Assembly (NCBI GenBank): GCA_963843605.1
Contig: CAWJLA010000002.1
Coordinates: 1-64,000, forward strand
DNA length: 64,000 nt
From: FEN-1297 sp963843605
GTDB taxonomy: Bacteria > Bacteroidota > Ignavibacteria > Ignavibacteriales > Ignavibacteriaceae
Direction of reading: 5' to 3'
Position numbers and translations under genes: made by a program. Numbering within the stretch: the stretch's first letter is position 1; every line of letters begins with the position of its first letter. Below are positions 17,449-26,636 of this stretch, in pieces. The notes under the pieces were generated by a model that saw only the letters and a list, made by a program, of their open reading frames with translations, ran no database searches and was not told the origin of the DNA.

Positions 17449-18447
17449 TTATATGTCCAGATTGTCAGCGGGACTCTTTACTCCGAATCCTCCCCGTTTA
17501 ATAACATGCGTGTAAATCATTGTTGTACTTAATGAACTGTGTCCCAATAATTCCTGGATAGTCCTTATGTCCGTTCCGCCTTCAAGTAAATGCGTCGCAA
17601 ATGAATGCCTGAATGTATGACATCCCGCTGCTTTTACTATGCCTGCCTTTTTTATCGCATTTCTTACCGACTTCTGTATTGTACTCTCATTTATATGATG
17701 ACGCCTTAATTTATTGGTCCTGGGATCCGTCGATATTTTATCGGCCGGAAATATATACTGCCAGCCCCATTCTTTATTTGCATTCGGATATTTTCTTTCC
17801 AATGCGAACGGAAGATATACACCGTCCCAATCTTTGCTCAGGTCTTTGTAGTATAATTTCTTTACGTCGCTCATTTGAGCTTTCAGCTTTTCTTTTATTG
17901 AATCTGGTAAAAGTGTTATCCTGTCTTTATTGCCTTTACCGTTCCTTATTATTATCTCGCTGTATTCGAAATCAATGTCCTGAACTCTTAATCTTAAACA
18001 TTCAATTAATCTTAAACCGCCTCCGTATAATATTCCGGCTATCAACAAACTAATTCCTTCAAGTTCGTTAAGCACCTTCTTAACTTCTTTCTTGCTGAAA
18101 ACTACGGGAAGTTTTTTGGGTTTCTTGGCCCAGATAAATTTTTCCAGCTCACCAATATTTTTCTTTAAAACTTCTTTGTACAAGAAGATGATTGAACATA
18201 ATGCCAGATTCTGGGTAGATGCCGCTACATTTTCCGATACTGCTAGGTGCGTTAAATACCCGCTGATTTCTTTTTCACCTAATTCAACCGGATCACGGTT
18301 ATTATAAAATTTCATATACCGGCTTATCCAGTTCAAATAAACTTCTTCGGTCCTGATACTGTAATGCCTTACCTTTAAATTATCTTTTACCGACTCCAGA
18401 AGTTTTTCTTTAAATTTATTTCCTCCGTCCCCCATTTTATTTTGCAT
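17449..18447 (-). CDS. intI: Integron integrase IntI
   Basis: Tyrosine recombinase of 332 residues that would excise and insert gene cassettes at attC and attI. An N-terminal SAM-like core-binding domain spans about residues 12-100 (RHYSIRTEEVYLNWISRYM). The catalytic domain follows with Arg146 in GGGLRLIE, Lys172-175 in GKGNKDR, His277 and Arg280 in HTFRHSFATH, His303 in LLGHSS and the nucleophile Tyr312 in TMIYTHV. Residues 209-233 (GVYLPFALERKYPNANKEWG, then WQYIFPA) are the extra segment that separates IntI from XerC/XerD. All catalytic residues are present, so it looks active. It reads toward the cassettes, the reverse of class 1 integrons. No strong ribosome binding site is seen at either of the two nearby ATG codons. 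Confidence 0.95.
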   Translation of the reverse strand: MQNKMGDGGNKFKEKLLESVKDNLKVRHYSIRTEEVYLNWISRYMKFYNNRDPVELGEKEISGYLTHLAVSENVAASTQNLALCSIIFLYKEVLKKNIGELEKFIWAKKPKKLPVVFSKKEVKKVLNELEGISLLIAGILYGGGLRLIECLRLRVQDIDFEYSEIIIRNGKGNKDRITLLPDSIKEKLKAQMSDVKKLYYKDLSKDWDGVYLPFALERKYPNANKEWGWQYIFPADKISTDPRTNKLRRHHINESTIQKSVRNAIKKAGIVKAAGCHTFRHSFATHLLEGGTDIRTIQELLGHSSLSTTMIYTHVIKRGGFGVKSPADNLDI

Positions 18448-19062
18448 TTATTAATTATTAATAAACTGCCCCTACTCTTTAAAACAGCCATCACCCCGTT
18501 TCTACAAGCTTAACGTCCATTAAACACAACAAACATAAAGCCACAAAAAACGAATAAAAAAAAGTTTAAACTGCTCCGCACAGTGAATCACATATAGTTT
18601 GATTCAATCCGGATTTCCATAGTTATCAAGAGCTACATTTTATCTTTGAATAATTAATTATCGAAGTATTATAAATTTCCCCGAGCAAGTCGTTTCGAAT
18701 AGTATCACTGAAATGTCCCCTATACAAACATTATATTTTCTGGTTGTATAGGTTAATAATTAAATGAAAGAAAATCAAAACATTTTTTTATCCTTTTTTT
18801 CTGCAATTTTTTGCATAAAATTGACACAGCTCCGCAGGGTGCGTTACAGTAATTTTAACAGCTTCCCATACGAATATTTCTAATCCTTATATAGACTGAA
18901 ATCTTTATTTTTCGGAAAATATTTCCATTTTTTTTTCGAAATAATAATTTTTTTTATGCTCCCGCTAAATAAATTCTTTTCTTTTCTCAAATTATCCTTT
19001 ATCTTATTTGCTTAGTTTTTCATTTCCCTGCTAAATTATTTTCTCATTATAAAAGGATTAAA
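18448..19062. other. Intergenic region between divergent intI and ABC operon
   Basis: 615 bp of AT-rich DNA without a gene. It must hold the promoters of intI (minus) and of the ABC operon (plus). A perfect 9-bp inverted repeat, cctatacaa and ttgtatagg, lies at 18719-18752 with 16 bases between the arms. It could be an operator or an RNA hairpin. I see no LexA-type box of a form I know. Confidence 0.4.
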
Positions 19063-19998
19063 ATGAATGCATTGGAAATCCGTAACCTCGTTAAAACTTT
19101 TGACGGGTTCAAAGCGGTTGACGATGCCTCTTTTGCTGTCCCCGAAGGATCGGTATTCGGCCTGATCGGACGCAACGGTGCAGGTAAAACAACTACTATC
19201 AGAATGATGATGAATATCCTGTTACCCGACAGCGGCGAGGTAATTCTGCGCGGCAGCCAAATCGGCCAGCAGTTCCGCGATAAGGTCGGCTATCTTCCCG
19301 AAGAACGCGGATTGTATAAAAAGATGAAAGTGATGGAAACCCTCCTTTATTTTGCTGAATTAAAAGGTAAGACCGGCAGGGATGTATCTAATAAGGCTAA
19401 TAAATATCTTGAGAGGTTTCAACTCGGCGACAGAAAAAATTCTAAGATCGAAGATCTCTCCAAAGGCAACCAGCAGAAAATTCAGTTTATTACTACTATT
19501 CTTCACGATCCTGAGTTTATTATTCTCGACGAACCTTTTTCTGGCCTCGACCCGATAAATACCGACCTGCTTCGCGAAATTATCGTCGAACTTAAGTCGG
19601 AAGGGAAAATAATTATTTTTTCCACTCACTTAATGGATTTTGCGGAAAAAATGTGCGACCATATCGCCATGATCGACCAGGGTAAAATTATACTCAACGG
19701 ACCGCTTGCCGATATTAAGACAAAACACGCTCAAAGAAATGTAACCATAAATTATCAGGGCGATATCTCTTTCCTGAAGAACTACGATTTCATTGAAAAG
19801 ATTGAAAACTTCGGCAATGTTACCGGCATAAGAGTATCCGACGCATCTTTAATTCAGAAGCTTCTTAAACTTCTGGTAGAGAATAATGTTACCATTAATA
19901 AATTTAATGCGAACGAAATCTCTCTGCACGAGATATTTGTTGAACTGGCAGGCGGCAACGTTCAAAAGAAATCCCCGGACGGAGGTTCAAATGTTTAA
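19063..19998 (+). CDS. ABC transporter ATP-binding protein (NatA type)
   Basis: ATPase of 311 residues that would power an ABC-2 type exporter. Walker A GRNGAGKTTT at residues 36-45, signature LSKGNQQKIQF near 137, Walker B FIILDEPFSGLDP near 152-164, and the H-loop as STHLM. The part after about residue 225 is the DUF4162 C-terminal extension found in NatA-like and drug or sodium exporters. The gene overlaps the next one by 8 bp (stop inside ATGTTTAA), so the two are translationally coupled. The pair fits Na+ or antibiotic efflux. The substrate cannot be read from sequence. Confidence 0.9.
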   Translation: MNALEIRNLVKTFDGFKAVDDASFAVPEGSVFGLIGRNGAGKTTTIRMMMNILLPDSGEVILRGSQIGQQFRDKVGYLPEERGLYKKMKVMETLLYFAELKGKTGRDVSNKANKYLERFQLGDRKNSKIEDLSKGNQQKIQFITTILHDPEFIILDEPFSGLDPINTDLLREIIVELKSEGKIIIFSTHLMDFAEKMCDHIAMIDQGKIILNGPLADIKTKHAQRNVTINYQGDISFLKNYDFIEKIENFGNVTGIRVSDASLIQKLLKLLVENNVTINKFNANEISLHEIFVELAGGNVQKKSPDGGSNV

Positions 19999-21256
19999 TA
20001 GAAGAACTTTAGCTATAATCAAACGCGAATTACGCGAAAAACTATTTAGCAAAACTTTTATCATAATGACTCTGCTTATTCCGGTTTTCCTTTTCGGCAT
20101 ACTGGGTATACAGACTTTCGTTATGTCCGTCGGCGGTAATACTAATTCGAATATTGAAATTATTTCGGCTTCATCGGAAATAACTAATTCATTGCAGAAA
20201 TCTTTTTCAGAAAATAATTTAGTTAAAAACAACAGCCTTAAAGTCACCTTTTTAACAATGCCGGAATCGCGGTTAAAATCTATTCTGAATTCATCAAACA
20301 ATTTACTGCTGGATGAAGAACTAACCGGAATTGTTTTTATCCCCGATTCTTCGCTGGTCGATAAAAAGATAGAATATTATTCCAAGAATCCCTCTAATTC
20401 TTCTTTATTCAATAAAATTAAACCGTCAATTAATAAGGCTCTCACCGACGTATATTTTAAGGGCCAGAATCTTACGGATGCGCAGTTAACTTTTGCCCGC
20501 GCCGGTGTTGATATAAACGGATTCAGAATTTCCAAGGATAAAGAAATTCATCAGGCAAGTTTTGGCAATACTGTAGTTGCATTCCTTTTTACTTTTTTAT
20601 TGTACTTCAGTTTGATCATGCTGGGTACTATGATTATGCGGTCCGTAGTTCAGGAAAAAAACAACCGCATTGTGGAAGTATTATTGTCATCCGCAAGCAG
20701 CACCGAACTTATGGTGGGAAAAATTCTCGGCAACAGTATTACCGGACTTATACAGATGTTTATTTGGATGCTGCCTTTAATGTTTATTATATCCACTTCC
20801 TGGTTTGTTCTGCCTGAAGAATTAACTCTTTCCATTAGTATGGGAAATGTTTTATTCGTTCTCTTTTATTACTTCATCGGTCTCATTACTTTTCTCGGCC
20901 TGTTCGCGTCTGTCGGCGCTATATTCGACAACGATCAGGATGCACAATCTGGCATGTGGCCGATTACTATTTTAATTATGGTACCTTTCTTCATCGCTAT
21001 TTCTTTAATGAATAATCCCAGTAATACAATTGCTACTGTAGCTTCCATGCTGCCTTTTGCTTCGATAATTGTTATGCCGGCAAGAATAGCAATAACCGAC
21101 GTTCCCGTTTATCAAATTCTGATTTCTGTGGCAATAAGCTTGGCAACATTATTTATTATATTCCCTCTGGCCGGGAAAATATATAAAGTCGGCATACTTA
21201 TGACCGGTAAAAAACCTAAATGGTCCGAGGTAATGAAATGGATTAAAGCGGCATAA
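19991..21256 (+). CDS. ABC-2 type permease (NatB-like)
   Basis: Membrane partner of the preceding ATPase, 421 residues from MFNRRTLAIIKRELREKLFS. The start is set by GGAGG 5 bases upstream and by the overlap with the ATPase stop. One helix lies near residue 25 (FIIMTLLIPVFLFGILGI), then a large extracytoplasmic domain to about residue 190, then five or six helices in the C-terminal half (for example VVAFLFTFLLYFSLIMLGTM), including the conserved VVQEKNNRIVEVLLSS loop of the ABC2_membrane_3 family. This is the NatB architecture. Confidence 0.9.
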   Translation: MFNRRTLAIIKRELREKLFSKTFIIMTLLIPVFLFGILGIQTFVMSVGGNTNSNIEIISASSEITNSLQKSFSENNLVKNNSLKVTFLTMPESRLKSILNSSNNLLLDEELTGIVFIPDSSLVDKKIEYYSKNPSNSSLFNKIKPSINKALTDVYFKGQNLTDAQLTFARAGVDINGFRISKDKEIHQASFGNTVVAFLFTFLLYFSLIMLGTMIMRSVVQEKNNRIVEVLLSSASSTELMVGKILGNSITGLIQMFIWMLPLMFIISTSWFVLPEELTLSISMGNVLFVLFYYFIGLITFLGLFASVGAIFDNDQDAQSGMWPITILIMVPFFIAISLMNNPSNTIATVASMLPFASIIVMPARIAITDVPVYQILISVAISLATLFIIFPLAGKIYKVGILMTGKKPKWSEVMKWIKAA

Positions 21257-21267
21257 ATTTGGCAGCC

Positions 21268-21312
21268 GGAGGTTGATTGTTAACCGTAAAACAAGGTCAA
21301 CCACCAACCTCC
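21268..21312 (+). terminator. Imperfect 18-bp inverted repeat after the ABC operon
   Basis: ggaggttgattgttaacc and ggtcaaccaccaacctcc pair at 15 of 18 positions around a 9-base loop, 11 bp after the permease stop. There is no T run, so a terminator role is uncertain. The rest of 21257-21585 shows only a low-complexity ccaac-rich stretch and no gene. Confidence 0.4.
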
Positions 21313-21585
21313 CACAACCAACCCTCAACGACCAACCGTTATCACACCGGTTATTATTTTAATTTTCGGCAATTGCTTTTTCAATTTTTGTTTGTTACGT
21401 TGAAAACAGAATTAATCAAAGAACTATTTTTCATACAACTTAAATACAATATTTATTTAAATATATCTAACTAATTTCTACCGCAATATTATCTGCTGGT
21501 TAATCTGATTTTAATAGAATAGATCAAATGATTAAGGTCTCCTGAAAGAATAAACTTTATCCGGGTTTATACAAAAGGAGGTTAT

Positions 21586-22020
21586 ATGAATAATTACAGG
21601 CTGAGAATATTATTGGCCGAAAAAGATGCCATTACAGCAGTAGATACGGTAAATATTTTAACTGATATTGGTTATGATATCACTTCTGTTGTTGACTCGG
21701 CTATCGATGCTATCACAAAAACCGAAATCGATAGCCCGGATCTGATCCTTATGGATATCCATCTGAAAGGTTCTCTTAACGGAGTCGAAGCGGCCAGAAT
21801 ACTTTCATTTAAATATAATGTCCCCATCGTTTTTATCGCTTCACCGGAACTTCAGCAGTTATTTGTTCATGATACGGCTTTCAAATACAGGGAATGTATC
21901 CCAAAACCTGTAAATGCGAAAAATATTTCCGCTGCTATCGATAAAAGTCTCATGGTAAATAATTTGAAAATTTCTTTGATCGGAAACAGAACTTTACCTC
22001 CGTCCGGAAATGTTTTCTGA
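21586..22020 (+). CDS. Stand-alone response-regulator receiver protein
   Basis: Protein of 144 residues that is a single CheY-like receiver domain with no output domain. The acidic pocket is formed by Glu12 and Asp14. The phospho-acceptor is Asp57 in ILMDIHLKG, the switch residue Ser86 in FIASPE and Lys107 in IPKPVN. The DIHLKGSLNGVEAA pattern is typical of receivers linked to PAS or HWE-type sensor kinases. Strong AGGAGG 6 bases before ATG. No kinase is adjacent, so its partner is elsewhere. The tail (residues 125-144) is short and without a recognisable domain. Confidence 0.87.
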   Translation: MNNYRLRILLAEKDAITAVDTVNILTDIGYDITSVVDSAIDAITKTEIDSPDLILMDIHLKGSLNGVEAARILSFKYNVPIVFIASPELQQLFVHDTAFKYRECIPKPVNAKNISAAIDKSLMVNNLKISLIGNRTLPPSGNVF

Positions 22021-22445
22021 TATTTTTGATGAAAATATCTGTCTTATTTTTTATCGGTGAAGGAATTTTTTAAGTTCTCTCCGCGCCGTTTTACAATATC
22101 TTCAATTATTTTAAGGGGCAATACGCATTTTTAACGGGAAACTCTTCCGGTTAATGCAATTATGATTTTCCTGATAAACAGTTTAATAAATCCTTGCGGT
22201 GAATCTCATATTTAACCTTGCCATTCTTAAATAATAATCCTTTTATTTATTTAGCATCATTTATTCATCAATTTCCCTGACGGCGGTGTGCCTCACATCT
22301 AACATTTAAATTATGTTATTCCGTTTCAATAATTTATATTAATCCTTAAATTTTTCGGAACTAGAAAATGAATTCTATCTATTCATGCGCAAGCATACCT
22401 ATTTACATAAATCAACACATCAACATTCACTAAAAAGTAATCCAG
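22021..22445. other. Intergenic, no gene seen
   Basis: 425 bp of AT-rich sequence between the receiver gene and the first peptidase. No conserved frame, hairpin terminator or repeat stands out. It must contain the promoter of the peptidase pair. Confidence 0.4.
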
Positions 22446-24420
22446 ATGAAAAGGATAATAGCATTCGGCCTTTTATTTTTCATTATTTTCGCCGTATTCT
22501 CATTCGGACAAAAAGAAAATAATTACGACTCTCATAAAGCATTTGACCCTACATTTAATTCGCATCCAGGAACCTACTACAGAAGCGGTAGCGGAGAACC
22601 CGGACCCGGCTACTGGCAGAACAGGGCTGATTATAAAATCTCGGTAAAACTCGACGATCAGAAAAATACCGTCGGCGGAAATGTTGAGATCGAATATACT
22701 AATAACAGTCCGGACAACCTGTCCTATGTCTGGCTTCAGCTCGATCAGAACAGATTTAACGACAGTTCTAGAAGCGCTTTGATGGCTGGCGGCAATACCG
22801 GGAATTTTAACGGAGGTTTTAATATTTCTTCGGTTAAGATAGAGAATAACGGAGATGAAACTGCAGCCGATTATATTATAAATGATACAAGAATGCAGAT
22901 CAGGCTTCATCATCCTCTTAAAGCTCGCGGAGGTATGCTGAAAATTTTTATCGATTATTCTTTTAAAATTCCGCCGAAAGGAATGGGAAGATCCGGTTTT
23001 ATGGACAGCAGAAACGGAAACATATATGATATAGCTCAATGGTATCCGAGAATGGCCGTATACGATGACATTGTCGGCTGGAATAATCTGCCTTTCCTCG
23101 GTGCAGGAGAATTCTATCTGGATTACGGCAATTATGATTATAAAATTACGGTACCCTGGTATATGATCGTTGCGGGCTCCGGCCAACTCCAAAACCCCGA
23201 AGATGTTTTAACAAAAATGGAAATTCAAAAGCTTAACGAAGCAAAGAAGAGCGATAAGACGGTTTCAATAATTGATTCAACCGAAATTGATGCGCCGTCA
23301 AACAGACCTGTACATAACGGCGATCTTACGTGGCATTTTAAAATGGATAACTCACGTGATGTATCCTGGACTGCTTCCAAAGCATTTATCTGGGATGCCG
23401 CCAGGGTTAATCTGCCCTCGGGAAAAGAATGCCTGGCAATGTCTGTCTATCCTATCGAAAGCGCCGGAATCAAAGCCTGGAGCAGATCAACCGAGTATCT
23501 CAAAAAAAGTATCGAGATTTTTTCAAAAACCTGGTTCGAATATCCCTACCCCACTGCGGTAAATGTAGGCGGACCTGTGGGAGGAATGGAATATCCGGGT
23601 ATTATTTTCTGCAGCTGGAGAGCCAAAGCCGGCATTCTTTGGATGGTTACAGATCATGAGATCGGACATAACTGGTTTCCTATGATCGTCGGGTCCGACG
23701 AAAGAGAAAACGCATGGATGGATGAAGGATTTAATACGTTCATTGATATTTATGCCACCGACAATTTTAACAACGGCGAATATGCCCCTAAAAGAGATAA
23801 TGAATATGATCCGATCGGGAAAAATCCTGCCGAGGATATTGTGCCTCTCCTTACTAATCCCGATGTGCCGCCTATAATAACATATGCGGACGCCATTCCT
23901 TATAAATATGTTCACCCGCTGGAATATTATAAGACTGCCCTTGGTTTAGTGTTGCTGAGAGAATACATTTTGGGACATAAAAGATTCGACTATGCATTTA
24001 AAACTTATATTAACAGATGGGCTTATAAGCACCCGGCTGCCGGGGATTTTTTCAGAACCATGAACGACGCTTCGGGCGAAGATTTAAATTGGTTCTGGAA
24101 AGGATGGTTTTATAAAAACTTGGACGCTGGATCAGGCGGTTGAAAATGTAAAGTATGTCGACGGAGATACTTCCAAAGGAGCGTTGATAACTATTTCTAA
24201 TAACGATAATCTTGTTATGCCGGTTACCGTTCTTATTAAAGAATCCAACGGCAAATCCGATACTGTTAAATTGCCGGTTGAGATATGGGAACAGTCCGGC
24301 GAGTGGACATTTAAGTATAAATCCACAGGAATGATTGATTCTGTTATAATCGATCCGGATAAAATGCTTCCGGATATCAATAGAAAAAATAATATCTGGA
24401 TGTCCGGCACAAATAATTAA
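22446..24420 (+). CDS. Exported M1-family metallopeptidase, copy 1 (frameshift near C-terminus)
   Basis: Exported gluzincin-type peptidase of about 657 residues if one frameshift is corrected. A signal peptide opens MKRIIAFGLLFFIIFAVF and ends SFGQ. An N-terminal beta domain (to about 230) is followed by the catalytic domain with GGMEYPGI (the GAMEN-like exopeptidase loop), zinc ligands His404 and His408 with Glu405 in HEIGH, and the third ligand Glu427 in WMDEGFNTF. The frame stops at 24143 after FYKNLDAG. The C-terminal 90 residues continue in another frame (WTLDQAVENVKYVDGDTSKG to the stop at 24420) and align with the next gene. One base too many lies near 24116-24121. The active site is complete. 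Whether the shift is real or an assembly error cannot be told here. Confidence 0.85.
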
Positions 24421-24507
24421 TTCAATAATTATGAAAAACTCCGGACGCTGAAATAGTTGAGGACATTTACAGCTTAATTTTATTTAACAATAAATAGATC
24501 AATAAAT

Positions 24508-26472
24508 ATGAATTTCAAAACTTTTCAGGCAATAATATTCACGGTACTTCTGCTCCTTACGGCCGGGCTTCACGCCCAGATCAAAAGCAAATACAATCCG
24601 CACGAAGTTTTTGATCCTTCATTTTTAAGTTCACCGGGAACAATATACAGAAGCGGCGACGGTATGCCCGGACCTGCGTACTGGCAGAACGAATCCGACT
24701 ACATTATAAAAGCGGAACTGGATACTTCCGCAAAAAAGATTTCAGGATCGGTTGTTATCAAATATAAAAACAACAGTCCCGACGCCCTTAAATATATCTG
24801 GCTCCAGCTGGATCAGAATAAGTTTAAACCCGATTCCCGCGGATCGCTTACAAGTATGATTTCCGCCCACAGAGCCCACGGAAGCAGCGAAACAAACGGT
24901 TACGAATTAAGTAATATTTATGTAACGGAAAACGGTAAAAAGACAAAAGCAAATTATATTATTACAGATACAAGGATGCAGATATTTTTACCTCAAACCA
25001 TGATGCCCAAAAACAGTACCGTCTTCATAGAAATGAATTACTCTTTTACAATACCGCAGTACGGAGCAGACAGAATGGGCTACCTCAATACTAAGAACGG
25101 AACTATTTATGAACTGGCTCAATGGTACCCGAGAATGGCCGTTTATGACGACATCAAAGGGTGGAATAATCTTCCCTATCTCGGCAACGGCGAATTTTAC
25201 CTTGACTACGGCAGCTTTGATTATTACATAACCGCGCCGGCTAATCAAATTGTTATGGGCAGCGGCGAACTTGTTAATCCGCAGGAAGTCCTGACGCGAG
25301 AAGAAATAAAGCGTCTCAGCACCGCAAGGAAAAGCGATTCAACTATTTATATTATCAAACCGGACGAAGTTAATCAATCTTCTATGAGGCCTAAAACCGG
25401 CGGCACCCTTACATGGCATTTTAAAATGAAGAACTCCAGGGATGTTGCCTGGGCCAGTTCAACGGCGTTTGTGTGGGATGCGGTTAATATTAATCTGCCA
25501 GGCGGCAAAAAAGTGCTCGGTATGTCGGTTTATCCCGTTGAGGTTGACGGCGACTCCGCATGGGGCAAGGCTACGGAATATTTGAAAAGCACCATTGAGA
25601 CAAATTCAAAAATGTGGTACGAATATCCTTACCCGGTTGCGGTGAATGTAGCCGGTTATGTCGACGGTATGGAATACCCGGGTATAATTTTCTGCGAATG
25701 GAAATCAAAGACATCCGAATTATTCCAGGTAACAACTCACGAAATCGGTCATACCTGGTTCCCGATGATTGTCGGCTCCGACGAAAGAGAATATGCATGG
25801 ATGGACAAGGGCTTCAATACTTTTATTAATATTTATTCCACGCTCTATTATAATAACGGCGAGTATAAACCATGGGCACGCAGCGTACGCATGCTGATTC
25901 CGTTTTTAAGAAGCGGCGATAAAGGCACAATCTATACTTACCCTGATGCATTTAATCAATGGGAGCTCGGAATATTAGGATACTTTAAACCCGCGATCGG
26001 TCTATATATTTTGCGGGAAGATATTTTAAAGCCGGAGCGATTTGATTATGCATTCAGAACATATATAGAAAGATGGGCATATAAACACCCGTCGCCTAAA
26101 GATTTCTTCAGAACAATGAACAGCGCTTCGGGTGAAGACCTGAATTGGTTCTGGAAGGAATGGTTCTATAAAAGCTGGAATATTGACCTTGCAGTAAAAT
26201 CGGTTAAGTATATTGACGGCAATCCTTCGGAAGGAACTCATATCACTATAGAAAATCTGGACAAAGCTGCTATGCCGGTAACAGTCGAGGTAAAAGAAAA
26301 GAACGGCAGCAAAGGAATGTTTTATGTCCCAATTGAAGCGTGGGAAAAATCCGGAAGTTATACTTTCAAATATAATTCAACAAGCATGCTGGATTCTGTT
26401 GTTGTTGACCCCAGAGAAACATTACCGGATATCAATCTTCAAAATAATATCTGGACGTCATCCGGCAAATAA
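24508..26472 (+). CDS. Exported M1-family peptidase paralog, copy 2 (zinc ligand lost)
   Basis: Tandem paralog of the preceding gene, 654 residues, full length and in frame. The signal peptide MNFKTFQAIIFTVLLLLTAG ends at LHAQ. Domains and loops match copy 1 (DGMEYPGI, then HEIGH with His411, Glu412 and His415). The third zinc ligand, expected at residue 434, is lysine (WMDKGFNTF, codon aag at 25807) where copy 1 has Glu427. The catalytic Tyr region YFKPAIGL is kept. In M1 enzymes this Glu is needed for zinc, so copy 2 is probably inactive or works as a binding protein. The C-terminal domain ends PDINLQNNIWTSSGK, with no T9SS signal. Confidence 0.88.
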   Translation: MNFKTFQAIIFTVLLLLTAGLHAQIKSKYNPHEVFDPSFLSSPGTIYRSGDGMPGPAYWQNESDYIIKAELDTSAKKISGSVVIKYKNNSPDALKYIWLQLDQNKFKPDSRGSLTSMISAHRAHGSSETNGYELSNIYVTENGKKTKANYIITDTRMQIFLPQTMMPKNSTVFIEMNYSFTIPQYGADRMGYLNTKNGTIYELAQWYPRMAVYDDIKGWNNLPYLGNGEFYLDYGSFDYYITAPANQIVMGSGELVNPQEVLTREEIKRLSTARKSDSTIYIIKPDEVNQSSMRPKTGGTLTWHFKMKNSRDVAWASSTAFVWDAVNINLPGGKKVLGMSVYPVEVDGDSAWGKATEYLKSTIETNSKMWYEYPYPVAVNVAGYVDGMEYPGIIFCEWKSKTSELFQVTTHEIGHTWFPMIVGSDEREYAWMDKGFNTFINIYSTLYYNNGEYKPWARSVRMLIPFLRSGDKGTIYTYPDAFNQWELGILGYFKPAIGLYILREDILKPERFDYAFRTYIERWAYKHPSPKDFFRTMNSASGEDLNWFWKEWFYKSWNIDLAVKSVKYIDGNPSEGTHITIENLDKAAMPVTVEVKEKNGSKGMFYVPIEAWEKSGSYTFKYNSTSMLDSVVVDPRETLPDINLQNNIWTSSGK

Positions 26473-26608
26473 TAATAGTGATATTTTCCAATCGGCCATT
26501 CTCTTCGCAGGAGAAGGGTCGGTACTGTCACTATGCGGGAATGAATTCATAGGCCATTATGACTCTCCCTTGCAAGGGAAAAACTTGTCAAGAAGTGATC
26601 CCTCCGTT

Positions 26609-26629
26609 GCACAGATTCGTAATCTGTGC
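26609..26629. terminator. Hairpin between convergent genes
   Basis: gcacagatt-cgt-aatctgtgc, a perfect 9-bp stem with a 3-base loop, lies 8 bp past the end of the convergent polymerase gene and 137 bp past the peptidase stop. It could end transcription from either side. T-tracts are weak. Confidence 0.5.
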
Positions 26630-26636
26630 TGCAATA

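Larger units (their letters stand above)
1..18447 (-). mobile_element. Chromosomal integron: integrase plus cassette array
   Basis: An integron integrase at the right end is followed to the left by 19 attC sites. Each site is 187-191 bp and they are closely similar to each other, as in sedentary chromosomal integrons. Every recognisable cassette gene lies on the minus strand with its attC at its 3' end. Nearly every cassette begins (on the minus strand) with a sequence complementary to the inverse core of its own attC, for example TTAGGTGTTC paired with gaacacctaa for the cassette at 9289-9974. The array continues past the left edge of the window. The integrase also lies on the minus strand and so reads into the array, which is the opposite of the usual divergent layout. 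Confidence 0.93.
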
